Positions 35,710-48,873 of a stretch of DNA of 64,000 bases are shown one piece after another (the stretch's first letter is position 1; each line of letters opens with the position of its first letter). Under the pieces are notes generated by a model. That model did no database searches, was not told the DNA's origin, and saw only the letters and a list, made by a program, of their open reading frames with translations. This stretch comes from Anthostomella pinea (Eukaryota; Ascomycota; Sordariomycetes; Xylariales; Xylariaceae), in assembly GCA_963556695.1 (NCBI GenBank), contig CAUWAG010000010.1:1488001-1552000 (forward strand), read 5' to 3'. A program made the position numbers and the translations under genes.

Positions 35710-37564
35710 TCATAGCGCTTCGCCAACGATGTTGCCAATAGCACCACCGATCTCACCAAACAGAACGCCCTTGAAGATGGCCTCGCCCATGTCTTCAACC
35801 CAGTGTCCCGACCTCTGAAGCCGCTGCTTCCAGAGGTCTCGGTCCTGAGCACCGAGGTTCTCCCACGGTGTCGCGGGGCCGTGTACTTCCTGATCGTGGA
35901 TGCCGACGTGGAGATCCGGCAGTCCATCCGGCCCAACTTCTGTTACCTCGCCGTGCTTGATGACAAGCTGCTGTGTGTGATGCGGCCTGGCGTCGGACAG
36001 TAGATCACCGATCGACTTCTGCTGCCCCGGGATCGGGATTTTCCGCAGCGGGACGGTCCATGAGGCAGGGAAAACGCGGTGGACGTGGAGTATGGGCTTG
36101 CTGAGACCATTCATCTCAACAAAAGTCTGACCGATGATGGCCATGAGAAGCGTCAGTAGCGCGAGCAAGACGATGATGTGCGTTGGTGATTCGCCTTTAG
36201 ACTTCAAAGCGACGATATATCGCGATGGTTTGGGCGGCCCTCCTTTCCGCGCAGGGGCGGCCTTGTCGATGTATTTCTTCAGCGGTATGCTATGGACAAC
36301 GGTTGTGAAACCAACCGCCACGCTGGCGAGCTTGATGTAGAGCTCCGGGGCTGCCTTGGCCGGTCCTTTCGGCGGCGCAAAGGAGAAGGATAGACCCGTG
36401 ATATTCGACGGATGGACGGATTTGAGCACTTGGAAAGGTGCCAGATTGGCCAACATGTCTATTCTTCCGACGCTCTTGTGCTCCATAGTGAACAGGGATA
36501 TCGACGAGTCATTCCCGGCAACGGCAACGACGAACTGTGTGTCGTCTTGCTTATCGGATGGTGTATCGACTGGAGACAGATTCCGCACCGCAAGACCAGT
36601 GGCCTTGGACACAGAACGAGGTAGCTGAGCTCGGACTGATAGTGAAGCATAGTCCTGGTCTTTATTGGGCAGCCTGTAACCATGCAAAGCGACGCCCGCA
36701 GACTTGGGTTTGTTGAGCACGGTGAACACGAAACCGGGCGTCAGATAGCGCAAGGCCTTGAATGATGCCTTGGCCGTCTCCCCCTCATCGGGTGTGATGT
36801 TGAAGACACATCTCGGCTCCGAGATGCTCGCCTTGGACACTTCGACGACGAAGATGTCGCTCTCGGTGCAGTACGCGAGCTGGTATGTGTCGGGCCCCGT
36901 CTGCACCACATCCAGGTCCATCGCTTCCGTCGGGATATCCAGCCTGCCCCGAGATTTCCACCTCGCGCCCCCGGAGCTTGGTACATCGAAGATGGCTATC
37001 TGAGGGTCCTTGGACAGGCCGGTAGCGATGACGCCGAGCTGAGACAGCCCTTCGTAGGGGTAGGAAAGTCGCAGAATGCGCTGGTAGGTGTCCGCATCTT
37101 TATGCACGAACAGCGCATCGCGGGCGAGTTCGGAGATCTTGTCCTTCTCACCGCTCCTCTTGGCAGCCGACTTGACGCCGAAGACGCGGAAATGCTGGTT
37201 CTTTCCCTTCTTGATATCCTCCGGGCTCGAGTTGACGCCGGCGAAAACGGTCAGGGCCCTGTCCTTGCGCGGGCCGACGGCGAGCGAGGTGACGTTGTCC
37301 TCGTTCGCGCTCAACTCTAACTCGGCGTCTTCCGATATTTCGGTCGCATCGGATGTATCGAGGAGGGTCTGTCGCAAAGCGCAGAAGTTAGTCTACCGGC
37401 GCACTGCAAAGCAGACGGGTCATGTCTCTTACGAGCTTGTTGCCCACTCCATTTCTTCCAGGGCCGCCGCCGCCGCCAACAACGAGGCTGGAGTTGGAGG
37501 CGAATGCGCAACCGTACAGAGGATACGAGAGGGTCAGCTTGGCGCTGGGTGTCCGGTTCGCCAT
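35710..37564 (-). CDS. Sec12-type guanine nucleotide exchange factor for Sar1
   Basis: Minus-strand exons 37433-37564 and 35710-37368 (64-nt intron) give 596 residues. The first exon ends in the Sec12 signature loop SLVVGGGGGPGRNGVGNKL, which binds K+ and contacts Sar1; the splice continues TLLDTSDATEI. A WD40-like beta-propeller covers about residues 1-375. One transmembrane segment follows (THIIVLLALLTLLMAIIGQT), then a lumenal tail ending GNIVGEAL. The protein sits in the ER membrane and loads GTP onto Sar1 to begin COPII coat assembly. The ATG at 37564 is preferred over one four codons upstream because its context (GACC before ATGGCG) is better. The Sar1 gene lies 7 kb to the right on the same strand. 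Confidence 0.92.
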
Positions 37565-38400
37565 GGTCGCGTTCACTTCGAGGTGGTATTATTTGAAGAC
37601 AAGTGTTCGTGTTAGCTATGCGACGACATGGTCCACCCGTAAAGATGACAGGTGAAGAGGTTTCTTTGTCATGGGCAAGCTGACAGCTGAATGGGCATTG
37701 ATTGAAGCAAAGCGCAAGGCCACATCTTCAATTGAGACCTCCAGCTGGAGGCCGCTAGAGTTTGTAGGGGATGCGTCACCTGCAGCTTTCAAGATTGCGG
37801 GGAGCCGAGACCGCAAACGACCGTCCATTTGCCAGGGGCCACTGCGCCTGATTTTTAAATTTCCAGGGGCTTAACGCAGCTTAAAGGGGCGGGGAAAATC
37901 CCCCTTGACTTCCAACTCAGAACTATTGACGGCCATTCACCATCAGGTCCTCTCTAGCTTGTGCTTCGAGTTTCGGACTGCAATTAGAACTACATAATAT
38001 CGCATGATACTTTAATGCGTTATTCTCTGTCTTCTGTTTATCTCCTCTGCACGTTATCGTAGGTGTCGACCCCACACCATGGCGCGAAATCTGTGGTGAT
38101 GGAGAGTTCACGTTCATACACATCTCGAGTATACGTATTGACATAAGCTTTAACATGTAATCAGTCAGAAGAAGATATTCATTGCAACGCGAACCATTCG
38201 ACTCAACTTTTATCTACCATGATGGGTGAGCGAATATCTAAGCTGGGATACTCTTAGGTAGACAATCTACGGGAGCCAGCCCCTTTCCCCCTTTCCCAGC
38301 AGCAGTGCCGAGTCCGACAACAGTACACCAGCTCTCACACCAGCTCCCCACAGCCACCAACACATTATCCATCATCCTCCCATCCCATCCCATTCCCTCC
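37565..38400. other. Intergenic, SEC12 upstream region
   Basis: No gene seen. The final 120 bases (38280-38400) are a C-rich tract just beyond the stop codon of the dioxygenase. Confidence 0.55.
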
Positions 38401-39476
38401 TCAAAGCTCACTTAAAAAAACATCAAACACCAACTCCCACCGCGCCCGCTCATCCCCCTCCCTAGCCCGAAACCTAACCACCAGCTCCTCCTTAACCGCA
38501 AACACCGCATCCCTCCCCACCCCCTCGTCCTCTACACTCTCCACATCAAAAACTTGCGTCACCAAACTCCGATAGCCCTCCGCCTTCATAAAAAAATGTA
38601 TATGCGCCGGCCTCCACGCCCGCCTATCCAACAGCCCCAGCAGCCTCCCCGCGGGCCCGTCGTCGGGGATCGGGTACGCCGTCGGTCTTAGACAGTATAG
38701 AGAATAGTGGCCGTCGGGGTCCGACGTGCGGAACCGCCCGCGCAGGTTCATGTCCGGCGCGCTAGTATCTTGTTGCTCGTACAGCCCGTTCGGCCCCGCG
38801 AGCCAGACGTCGACGACGGCGTTGGGGATTGGGGTGTGTGGGGGGCGGTCGTCGAGGACGCGGCCGGAGACGTGGGCGAGGAGTGGGAGGGCGGCGGCGT
38901 ACCAGGGGGATGTGGGAGGGGCGGTGACGATGCTGCTGTTGTTGGGCAGGATGGGCGCGTCGGCGCGGTAGAAGGGGCCTAGGATGGCAGAGGGCGTGGT
39001 GGTGGATGTGGTGTTGGTGTTGTTGGTGGTGGTGTCGCCGGCGCGGAGGAGGAGCTTCGAGGTGATCTCGTCGACGAGCGATTCGAGACCGAGTATGTCG
39101 CAGAGCAACTGCGTCTCGTTGCGCTTGTCGGTTGACATGCGGCCTGCCTCGTTGATCTGTTTTTCCCTTCAGGTGAGTTGCATACTCCCACATCTCTCCA
39201 CGTATAGGAGAACTTATAGAAGAGACTGTTGGATTGAAAGGGGTTGGGTTGAGTGAGGGAAACACGAAAGAGACCTCAACTCACCATCTCAACTCCAGCC
39301 ATCCACTCGGCCACCGTAAGGTCGACCTCGCGCGCGAAGTCGTGCAGATGCCGCAACAGGCTGGGCATGATCTGCTTCAGACGCGGGTGGGCGTTCTCCC
39401 CCGTGGCCCCGATGACCGTGTCCGTGAAGCCCAGGTCATACTTCGGCTTGTCCTTCTCCTTCTCCGTCTCCGTCAT
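38401..39476 (-). CDS. Intradiol ring-cleavage dioxygenase (catechol or hydroxyquinol 1,2-dioxygenase type)
   Basis: Minus-strand exons 39285-39476 and 38401-39156 over a 128-nt intron; 315 residues. The N-terminal helical dimerisation domain (HPRLKQIMPSLLRHLHDFAR, LTVAEWMAGVEM-INEAGR) is typical of the catechol/hydroxyquinol class rather than protocatechuate dioxygenases. The catalytic domain opens at ILGPFYRADAP and shows the Fe(III) ligands: Tyr in GLYEQQ, Tyr in PTAYPIPDDGP, and the two His in WRPAHIHF, with the conserved Arg just before. It cleaves catechols or hydroxyquinol between the two hydroxyls to muconate or maleylacetate. Substrate preference cannot be decided from the sequence. 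There is no signal peptide, so it is probably cytosolic. A Thr/Asn-rich insert lies near residue 110. Confidence 0.9.
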
Positions 39477-41061
39477 CGTTCCTTTCTGAACAACCCGTGG
39501 GAAGCTTTCTGTCCCGAGGTATTGCAGGCGCTCGGTAAGTACTAACTTTAGCGAGCTTGGCCAAATCGTGGTGTCTTGTGTTGATGGTTGTGGCCAAACC
39601 TCGACGGGGTACGCGGTGCTTACTTAGTACTTTGCCGGTGAGTGGTATGGAAAGCGTAACAGACAGCTGATATATCAGACTCGATGTCTCATGGATGATT
39701 GCATTGATCTTTTAGAACGAAGCAAGCTATTCCTCGGTCCTGTCCCAAGAGTGACGAGATCACGAGGATACTCGAGTAGCACCTGCGAGGAGCTACCAAG
39801 CTCAACATATACCACCAACACAGAGAATCGGTGTTCGTACGTGAGGGATAGAGCAGTGCTCGCAATGTGAGTCGAGGCAGGCACCTTTGAACGAGATGAC
39901 ACGATCATAGCGGGCGGGCGCAAACTTCCTCCCGTCCCGTGCATCCCGCGGACGGGAATGAGCTGGCAAGGCCGTACCGTATGGATCGTGTGCTCCGAAG
40001 CGCAGACACGTCCATTTTATTCCCGTCCTTTCACGCACGGGTAGACAGAAAACTCCAGGAGATATGTCCATGGAGGTGTCGCGGAGCCGCGCCATCTCGC
40101 ATACGACAAGAAGCAGGCACCCGCGATCGAACGCGCAATAAAATGGCGTCTGCACTCATCCATATGGATACATGATGCGAATATCATGGGACGATGCAAA
40201 AACTGGATACTCAAACCCAAACAAACACGCAACGTCCTCAAGGTTCGACGATGATGGTATGTGACATGGTGGACCCGGCCCGTCGCAGGTAGACCTCGCC
40301 TGCCCGCAGAAATCCAATCTCAAAAACGGCCGTGGGAGCAAACTCTACATTGGACGAACACAATCGATAGGTAAATTCGACTGATCGTAAGCAGTAGCCA
40401 AAGTGAGGAGGGGAAACGTAAACGTTTCTTTGCTGAACCTGTCGTGTTCATGTTTTGGTTACGATGATGAACTGTGGTTCGACATCCTAAAAGTACCTGA
40501 GTAACAAGCTAGACTACATGTACATTGTGAATAGACCGAAGCACAATCAAAATCCCAACAGCTCAGCCGCGTTGCCAAATCCGGACCCTTACGGACGTAT
40601 CAAACCGCGGGCACTAAGCGAGTCCCCGTGCCACGTTGTCCGCCGGCCTGTGTTTGCGTCCCTGGCATCAAACCCTCAAACGAGGTAGAGAGAGACGAGA
40701 GAGGGGGGAAGAAACACACCGCCACAACGCTGGACGAACGACCTGAAGAAGCATGCGACCGATTGGGTGTAACAGCTAACGTCACGTCGAACCTCACGAC
40801 GTTTGCATGCAGTAGATAGCTACCTACATACCGGCAGAAGACCAGGAGCTTCGACGTCCATAACAAAAAAGACATAAGGTATTTTTATCATTCATTCTAA
40901 TGCCTACAGTAGGTACTGAGTCTCTGATTTCACCACCAAAGTATGCTGGTATGCGTCGCCTCTATCATACACACTCCTCCAACTCCAGAGACCACGAAAC
41001 CACAACTCCGATGCTTGGACGAATGCAGAACGCAGTGGACATGAATGAAGCATTATGATCT
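39477..41061. other. Gene-free 1.6 kb
   Basis: No supported coding frame. A TACAGTAGGTAC motif lies at 40903-40917, repeated from 12382. Confidence 0.5.
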
Positions 41062-43551
41062 TCACTCCTCCTTGATGCTCTCTACAGCATCCTCGAGGTG
41101 GTTATCTTCGATGATGACGTCCTCGTCAATCTCCGCCTCTGTCGTCTCCTCGTCCGTACCGGTTCCCGTTCCGCGCAAGAGACTCTGCAAGTCGTCCTCA
41201 CTGATGATACTCTGGATGCTGCCTCTCCGAACGCCGGGTCGCGTCTCACGCCTGCCCTGTTCGATCAGGCGCTCTACCTTTAGTCGGTTTGAGATGAACT
41301 TGAGCTTTGGAAATGCACTCTGCTGGCCCTCGTGCAACATACGGGCCAGCCGATGGGAATCGGGATCTGACAGAATGCCCAGAAAATCAGACGGTTTGGC
41401 CTGAGGCCAGATGGTGATGGTACCGCTGAACTGTTGGAGCCACAGTTGAGACCAGTCCTGCCCAAGTGGACGGGGCAGTAGTTCGAGATGCTTCAGCACC
41501 TTCAGCCACTTCGTGAGATCTAACTTGATGTACTGCTCGGTTGCAGAACCCAAATAACCACCTCGCCAGCCGCGGCCTTTCCGGTGCGTGACCGGTCCAC
41601 CCACGGTGCCTCGCGAAGAAAAGAAAAAGAGGGAGATGTGCGGGTTCACCTGGCTGACGATGGTGAAATTGACGTTGAAATGCAAGTTGAGAGCCCTGAT
41701 TGGTATATCCGTTCTCAGACTGCCATCCTTCCACTGCTTGCGAGTTAGTATTCCTATCTGTGAACATCGAGGAGGCGGTGCGAGCGAGGCGCCTAGAAAA
41801 GTACGGCCAAGAACTGAATCAAAGGGGGGCACATGTTGATTGATGACTGACCTTATGACCGAAGGAATACGGGACCAAGTCCCCATCCTTAGTCTTCATC
41901 ATGAGCACAACAGGATTGAGGATACCCGGGACAGCAGCACTGGCCAAGACAGCAGACCAAATGACACAGTCTGGAGAGGTAAGGTAATTGCACAGAATAG
42001 TCGGCGAATGAGGATCAGCCGGGACGCAGGAGACATTGAGAATGCGTCCGGTGCGCTCATATGCCTCCCTGAAGGTCATTGAACCATGAGCCCACCAGCT
42101 GCACTGGCGAGCCCAGTCGACCGAGTCGAACCTTGCCCCTGTCTTCCACCATCGGGGTAGCCATGTAGTTATTGGCTCAGAGCAGGCTCTTATCTTTCCC
42201 GCGAGAGCTGGAACCAGTGTGTGCTTCAGCTCCTCGTTTGTTCGGGTTGCGACAAGCGCTGCTACCAACGCACCGCCGCTTGTGCCTGTGATGACGTCCG
42301 GTACCAAGTCCGCTTCGAGCAGCGCCTTGACAAGTCCAAAATGATAGTACGCAAACGCAGCTCCGCCAGAGAGACACAGCGCAGTGCGTCCATAGTTTGC
42401 GTGCATTCGTTTGAACAGGGCACGCTTCTCTTCCAGGGGCAGTTGTTTCGTGTTCGTCAAGAATCGAGTACTCTTCTCAACTTTCAGCGAGTTAGCATCA
42501 AGAGACTACCGATTCTATTGACAAGCATGTGTTTCGGATCCATGGCCACGCAACATACGTGAATAAACGAAATAGACGTACCTTCATCAACGAAGTTCTG
42601 AACCAGATTCTTCGTGCCGTAGTACGTCTGGCTATAAAGCCTTGGATTCTCCACACCGACGAAGTTATTCTTGACGCACGCCTCGATGAGTGCCTTCAGA
42701 TCCTCCACAGCCTTCTTGCCGTCGCCAGCACCGTTCACCACCTCCTCCCCATTCTCGTAGCCAGGTGCACCAGAGACCTTGGCCTCGTACTGCTCGGCAG
42801 CCCGGCGGTGCCTGCGGATCTGCTCCCAGACGCGGCGCACGGTCTTGGAATCGTAGTATGCGTACTCGTTCTCCTCCTTCCACAGTTGATTCCCCATGTA
42901 CGCGTCCATCTCCTTTGCGGCGTTGACCCAGTCGCGGTAGCTGCTCGTAGCGCGCATAGCTCGGCGCAGCCGCTCCCGCCGGCCCGTCCAGGCTATGTAG
43001 TGCTCGTACATGAAGATGTAGAAGCGCGTGAGCAGGTACGTGACGCCGAGCCCGACGAGCCAGAACATGACCCCCAAAAGGAAGGGCCACTTCAGCAGTC
43101 CGTATAGATGGCCTTCGCGTGTCTCGTCGACGGTGCGCCGGCCCATGGCCGTCTTCTTACGCCGCCGCCGGCGTCCGTTCTTCGAAATCTTCAGGTTCAC
43201 GGGCGCCCAGTCGTTCTGCGCCGTGATGAAATAGCTGCTCTGGGCACCGTCCTGGCCCGGCGCCATGTCGGACGAGGCAATCGAGCCCGAGCGCGTGAGC
43301 TCCAGGCTCGCGGAGCTGCGGCCGGCGAAGCTGCCGAAGCTGCGAGGGGAGGTCACATCGTCGGACGCGGGGATGGGAATGGGGTCGGGGGCGCTGAGGG
43401 CCTGGGCGAATGCGGCGAGGTCCTCGGGAGGGAGGAAGTCGCGGTCGCCATCGGGCAGCTTCGTGAAGTCGAAGTCTTCGTCGGAGAAGCCGTAGTTGTG
43501 GTGGCGTCTCGCACCCAGGAAGGGTATTCGGAATCGGTTGTTATCTGCCAT
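41062..43551 (-). CDS. Patatin-like lipase of the fungal TGL3/4/5 type
   Basis: Minus-strand exons 42582-43551, 41852-42480, 41062-41733 give 756 residues. An acidic disordered N-terminus leads to a hydrophobic hairpin (GLLKWPFLLGVMFWLVGLG then VTYLLTRFYIF) with a helical region after it. The patatin domain carries the oxyanion glycine loop LCLSGGAAFAYYHFG, the nucleophile elbow GTSGG, and the catalytic Asp in the DGS motif after intron 2 (WKDGSLRTDIP). This layout is that of the yeast triacylglycerol lipases Tgl3, Tgl4 and Tgl5 on lipid droplets. The acceptor for exon 3 is set at 41734 because WKDGSLRTDIP then follows PYSFGHK directly, as in the family. The C-terminus is acidic. Confidence 0.92.
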
Positions 43552-44733
43552 TGTCGTTGACTGGATGTTTGATGTTGAGACACATGATGCAGTGCTTGCC
43601 CAGCTGTTATGAGCGCACAAGTAGCAGAGGCAGCGATTATAAGGAAACGTGGTCGTATCGTAGGTCAGCTTTAGGTATCGCGAGGCGAGGAATGGTTGGG
43701 GAGGGCGGTACCGGTCGGCATAGCTGGAGGGTGCCTGTCGTTATACCTAAGATCTACGTCATTCAGGTGCAGTTTAGTCTAGGCTGTGGTCCAAGCGTCC
43801 GCCTCCCTTTGAGGCTGATATGTCTATGTCTGTATGTCCGCCTTTGACAAGGCTTCATGCACGTTGGAACTAACAACGAATACCTATCCATAGGTAGTTA
43901 GTTACCTTCATGTTGGGTTTGAACTCTACATTAATCCTGCCGATTGACCGTAGACAATACCTCTGACACCCCCTTTCGTCAAATACATCGAGAGATATCA
44001 ACATGACGCATGACCCTTCAATGAACAACTTGACGATCTTAGGTAGCTTCTGACTTGTATCATCAGTCATACACAGCATTGATGAGTCAAGGCTTGACAT
44101 CATACTGGCTAAGGAAAGCGGCCACCAAGGACGCAGCTTTGTGATGGTATATGAGCCCCCGGACGGTCCCTCACAACGAACAGGCACTTGGATTTTACCC
44201 TTTTGGTCCCATGAGAAATAGGGGGGTTACCATCTAGTAGCAGTATGAGTAATCTAGCCACATTCGCGTAATAGTCCATATTACCCTTCGGTCAAGTGCT
44301 CCTGGAGTTTGAGTTGAATCCACCCGTGAGCTTGGGCGGATATGGTCCCAGCATATCACGAAACACCGTCTCGAAAAAATTGAAATAACTATTGAAACCA
44401 ATCGATTCGTAATGATATAAAACTGCTTGAGCTGAGGCAGTGTGTTGGTTGCTCATATCCCCAGTGTGGCAGCAACGAGAACACGCGATGGGGACGGCAA
44501 AGCCCCTCACAGCATGGTGTCGTCAAGGACACGGGTCATAAGATGGGATTCTGAAATAAATGCCTCTAGCCATTGACTCCGTGAGACCCTGCCCAGAAAC
44601 ATTGATATGGGTTGATAGAAACAAGCAAGCTGTCAACTAACTCCGGTTTCCGCATTGCTTTCACGTACTCATTCGCGTGAGTGATTCCATCCTGCATGAT
44701 AATACGGCCTCTCGCATGTGCCTAGTCTGGCGC
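43552..44733. other. Intergenic, lipase upstream and SAR1 downstream
   Basis: No gene seen in 1.2 kb; a TAGGTA cluster lies near 43880-43905. Confidence 0.55.
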
Positions 44734-45705
<972 letters not shown>

Positions 45706-46563
45706 GTTGGCGACGGTGCAGAGGCGTTGGTGGCGATTATGGTCGAGGATCGTGGGTCACGAAGGGAGGAAGAGCGGTGCAGTTGAGGAGCTGACGCCTT
45801 TGAAAGGGCTCGATGGTTTTGCAGTGGTGACTGGTGAACAATGAAAGATAATCGACTGCAATGATACGTAGTCCGGACTTGGCTTCCTGCCACCTGGGAA
45901 ATGTTAGTGCTGTCCTCAGCAGCCCAGCTGCCGCCAGGTGGCTCCACCTGAGCAGCGAGACAGTCATCAGGTAGACGTCCCCTGCGTCGGTGTTGCCTGA
46001 ACTCTACCTTACCTATGACTGTATCGACATATTGTTTATAGCTTGAAAAGTTTACAACTGGACAGATCACGAAGCCTTCAAGTCTGTTGAGTCATTGGTA
46101 ACACCACCGTCGAGAACGTGCCCGAGACCGGCAAAATCAGTTTCTCACCAAGTGTACTGTTTTCAACCACGCTTCGGATTCACTGGTCAGACCAGAAACA
46201 TCTGGAATATAAATAATGGTATGTAGATGGATTTGCCATCTCAATATGTTCATTTGATAAAAGCATGTTCATTGATAAAAGTATGTTCACCGTATCGCCG
46301 TCCAAATGTCAAATTTGCCCTTCCCATTGTGGTATCCTGAATGCATCAATGCTGCCCGCCCAATGCGACAAATGGGTGTCCGCGCTCCTCTCTAGAGCAG
46401 CGGCTAAAATGAAATTCGTTATGGCGTGTAAGAACCTATCTATGTACAGTGGGACTCCGCAGCAAATCTAATGCCGAGGTCGCCACGAAGAAGGGAATAT
46501 TGGATACAAACGAAAGATGAGCGGCTGTAAGCCAACTCAGCAACGACCGTCGACATGTCCTGA
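45706..46563. other. Intergenic
   Basis: Upstream of SAR1 and downstream of the acidic repeat protein; no gene seen. Confidence 0.6.
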
Positions 46564-48873
46564 TCATATCGACAGGACAAATTGATCCGGCCCTAGTTTA
46601 CCGGCTGAAAGCAGGCCGATCTCGCGCATGCGCTGGGCACCTTTGCCCGGCTGAGGTCTGTGGGGAACCTGGCCTTTTCGCGCTTTGTTGTTGTGTTTCT
46701 GGAGGTACTTCTCCTTGAACTTCTCCTTTCGACGCTGGCGTTTTTGCTCCAGTCCTTTGACAATGTCGATGGCACCTCGCACATGGGCTCCTGCATTGGC
46801 CGACTTGCCAGCTCGACGGTGGCCCTTGAAGTGCTGTGGAAACAGAGCCGGCGCTCGAGGGAGGGACTTGGTGTGTGTCAACCCTGGCCGGAATGCAAGT
46901 GCCTTGAATTCGTGCTGTCCGCCGTTCCTGTCTTGGATAAGAGAGGCTGGCGGAGAAAGCACGACACGACCGGGAGCAGGGGATCCGAAATGACGAGGGG
47001 AGTGTCTATCAAAGAGGCGCCTGGGTGAGCGACCCCGTGCTTTCGGAGGCGGTGAGTGATGGCGCTTTGGAGGCGGCGAGTGATGGCGCTTTGGAGGTGG
47101 CGAGTGATGACGCTTGGGAGGTGGAGAATGAAGCCGGTTTGGCGAGGTCGGGCCTGGTTTCTTCTTACGGCGCTCAGCGTCATCTTTGGCATGATGTAGG
47201 TCTTCCAGCTCGCCGTGGATCCAAAGGTGCCCATCGCTGTCGTGTGCGTGTTTGTGAGGTTCGATCTCCTCTTCGTCCTCCGGCTCAGAAGTTGGAAAGC
47301 TTGGGTCAATGTCTTGAGGAATCGGATGGAGCCTTTCACGGCGCCTTGCAGCGATGCACGAAATGTAGGCATCTTCTAGGGCGCGATCTTCGTCGAGTGT
47401 ACCGCAAACGAAGTCGGTACTGTCGGGCAACTCAGGAGTACCAGGGCGAATCTTGATACGGCGGGTCCTCTCCCGGGCAGCTCTGTTGGCATGGTTGGAA
47501 CCATCCGAAGAGGAAGAATCGGACCTCCTGCCCGCCAAAGATGGGCGACGGCGGATAGGCGTATCACCGGTAAGTCGAAGAAGAGTACCTCTGCCGGGTG
47601 TCCATAGCTCGAGATCTCCATCGTCCTCGTCATCCGAGTCAGCGAATCCAACCTCGTTATCGGTGTTGTATCCATCTGAGTTGTCATCATCCGATCCATA
47701 AACGGATTGATCGTCCAAGTCAGCTGCATCTTCAAGGTCCTCGTCGTCGTCATCGTCGACATCATCTTGAATATCGGCTTCATCGTCGATATCCGCATCA
47801 AGTTCACCCATATCTTCCTCCTCTTCGAGGGCCTCTTCTTCGGCTTCCTTGGCTAGCCGACGGATCTCGTTCTCCTTCCGCAGCGTATCATTGATGGTCA
47901 ACCGACCATAGGTGGCAGGGTAGTTCTCGCTGATCCAGTCCTCTACACGGGGCTCATCACTGGCGAACTCGTGGAAGTGAGTCTTCTCGCTGTCCAGATC
48001 CTTGGGGTTAGCGGTCAGATACTTGGCAGCTCGTGCACCGCGTGGAGTTTGGCTCGATGGTCGCGGGGTCAACGATCGGTGCGATCGGCCGCCACGACCA
48101 ACTGAAGGAGACCTGTACTTGCGCAAGGTGGAGGGGGAACCGGTCTTCGATTTCATCGGTAATTGAATTTCTGTAGGAGCAGGTGTTTCACGGCGAGGCG
48201 ATGCGTCTCGGCCGGTGGGTTTCGCACTGCACGCGAACTTGATGCATGGTTTCCGTTGTGGTTTCGCCTCCACTGCAGGCTTATTTTCCGCCGCCGGCGC
48301 TTGAGGGGTGGCTTTCTTCGCTTCGGGCTTGGGTCCACACGCAAAGGAGATGCAGCGCTTCTTCGCTAGCACTTCGACGGCAGCGTCTTTGGGCTTGGAG
48401 TCGCTCTGCATTGATGTCGAACGCTGGGAGGGTGGCATCGCCTCTCGCTTGGCCTCGCTGATGCAAGCAGGCTTCGGCTTGGCATCAAACAAGTCCGCGT
48501 TCAACTGTGCAAGGAATATTACGGGTGGCGGGGGACTTGGGGTATTAGTCCGCGCAGGGCTGGTAAATCCAGTGTCGCTTGTAAGATCGGCAGTGGATGC
48601 GAGGCTGATGCTGCTGTTCACGGATCGACGTCGTGTAGAAGATGCGCTGAAGTGGAATCTCACTTCTTCCTCCGTCTGATGCAGTGCCCTGGTCAAAAGA
48701 GATTCGGAGTGGTCGACAGCCTTTTTAACGGCATTACGTCTAAAATGATTTTCAGGAGGCTCATCCGCCTCAGCAGCAGCCTCGTCCTCCGTATCGTGTT
48801 GCATATGCGCGCTTTGGGAGGACCACGCCAACACGTTGGACGTGGTCGAGTCGTGTATGTGTTCGTTCGTCAT
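46564..48873 (-). CDS. Acidic low-complexity fungal protein, DUF2457-like
   Basis: A single uninterrupted frame of 769 residues. Features in order: a Ser/Glu-rich N-terminus; two related Cys motifs near residues 175-215 (KKRCISFACGPKP and RKPCIKFACSAKP); a conserved-looking block ending in HFHEFASDEPRVEDWISENY near residue 310. Then comes a strongly acidic Asp/Glu run (residues 350-430), basic Ser/Arg segments, a four-copy RHHSPPPK-type repeat, and a basic C-terminal coiled stretch (KQRRKEKFKEKYLQKHNNK). The order of acidic centre and SFACGPKP motifs fits the uncharacterised fungal DUF2457 family as I remember it. Location is probably nuclear or nucleolar given charge blocks, but this is inference. 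The length and absence of introns make the frame secure even if the role is unknown. Confidence 0.8.
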   Translation of the reverse strand: MTNEHIHDSTTSNVLAWSSQSAHMQHDTEDEAAAEADEPPENHFRRNAVKKAVDHSESLLTRALHQTEEEVRFHFSASSTRRRSVNSSISLASTADLTSDTGFTSPARTNTPSPPPPVIFLAQLNADLFDAKPKPACISEAKREAMPPSQRSTSMQSDSKPKDAAVEVLAKKRCISFACGPKPEAKKATPQAPAAENKPAVEAKPQRKPCIKFACSAKPTGRDASPRRETPAPTEIQLPMKSKTGSPSTLRKYRSPSVGRGGRSHRSLTPRPSSQTPRGARAAKYLTANPKDLDSEKTHFHEFASDEPRVEDWISENYPATYGRLTINDTLRKENEIRRLAKEAEEEALEEEEDMGELDADIDDEADIQDDVDDDDDEDLEDAADLDDQSVYGSDDDNSDGYNTDNEVGFADSDDEDDGDLELWTPGRGTLLRLTGDTPIRRRPSLAGRRSDSSSSDGSNHANRAARERTRRIKIRPGTPELPDSTDFVCGTLDEDRALEDAYISCIAARRRERLHPIPQDIDPSFPTSEPEDEEEIEPHKHAHDSDGHLWIHGELEDLHHAKDDAERRKKKPGPTSPNRLHSPPPKRHHSPPPKRHHSPPPKRHHSPPPKARGRSPRRLFDRHSPRHFGSPAPGRVVLSPPASLIQDRNGGQHEFKALAFRPGLTHTKSLPRAPALFPQHFKGHRRAGKSANAGAHVRGAIDIVKGLEQKRQRRKEKFKEKYLQKHNNKARKGQVPHRPQPGKGAQRMREIGLLSAGKLGPDQFVLSI
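47036..47125 (-). repeat. 24-bp tandem repeat within the acidic protein
   Basis: Four in-frame copies of a 24-bp unit encode Lys-Arg-His-His-Ser-Pro-Pro-Pro (first copy Arg-Leu-His-Ser, last ending Lys-Ala). Copies differ by a few bases. Confidence 0.85.
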
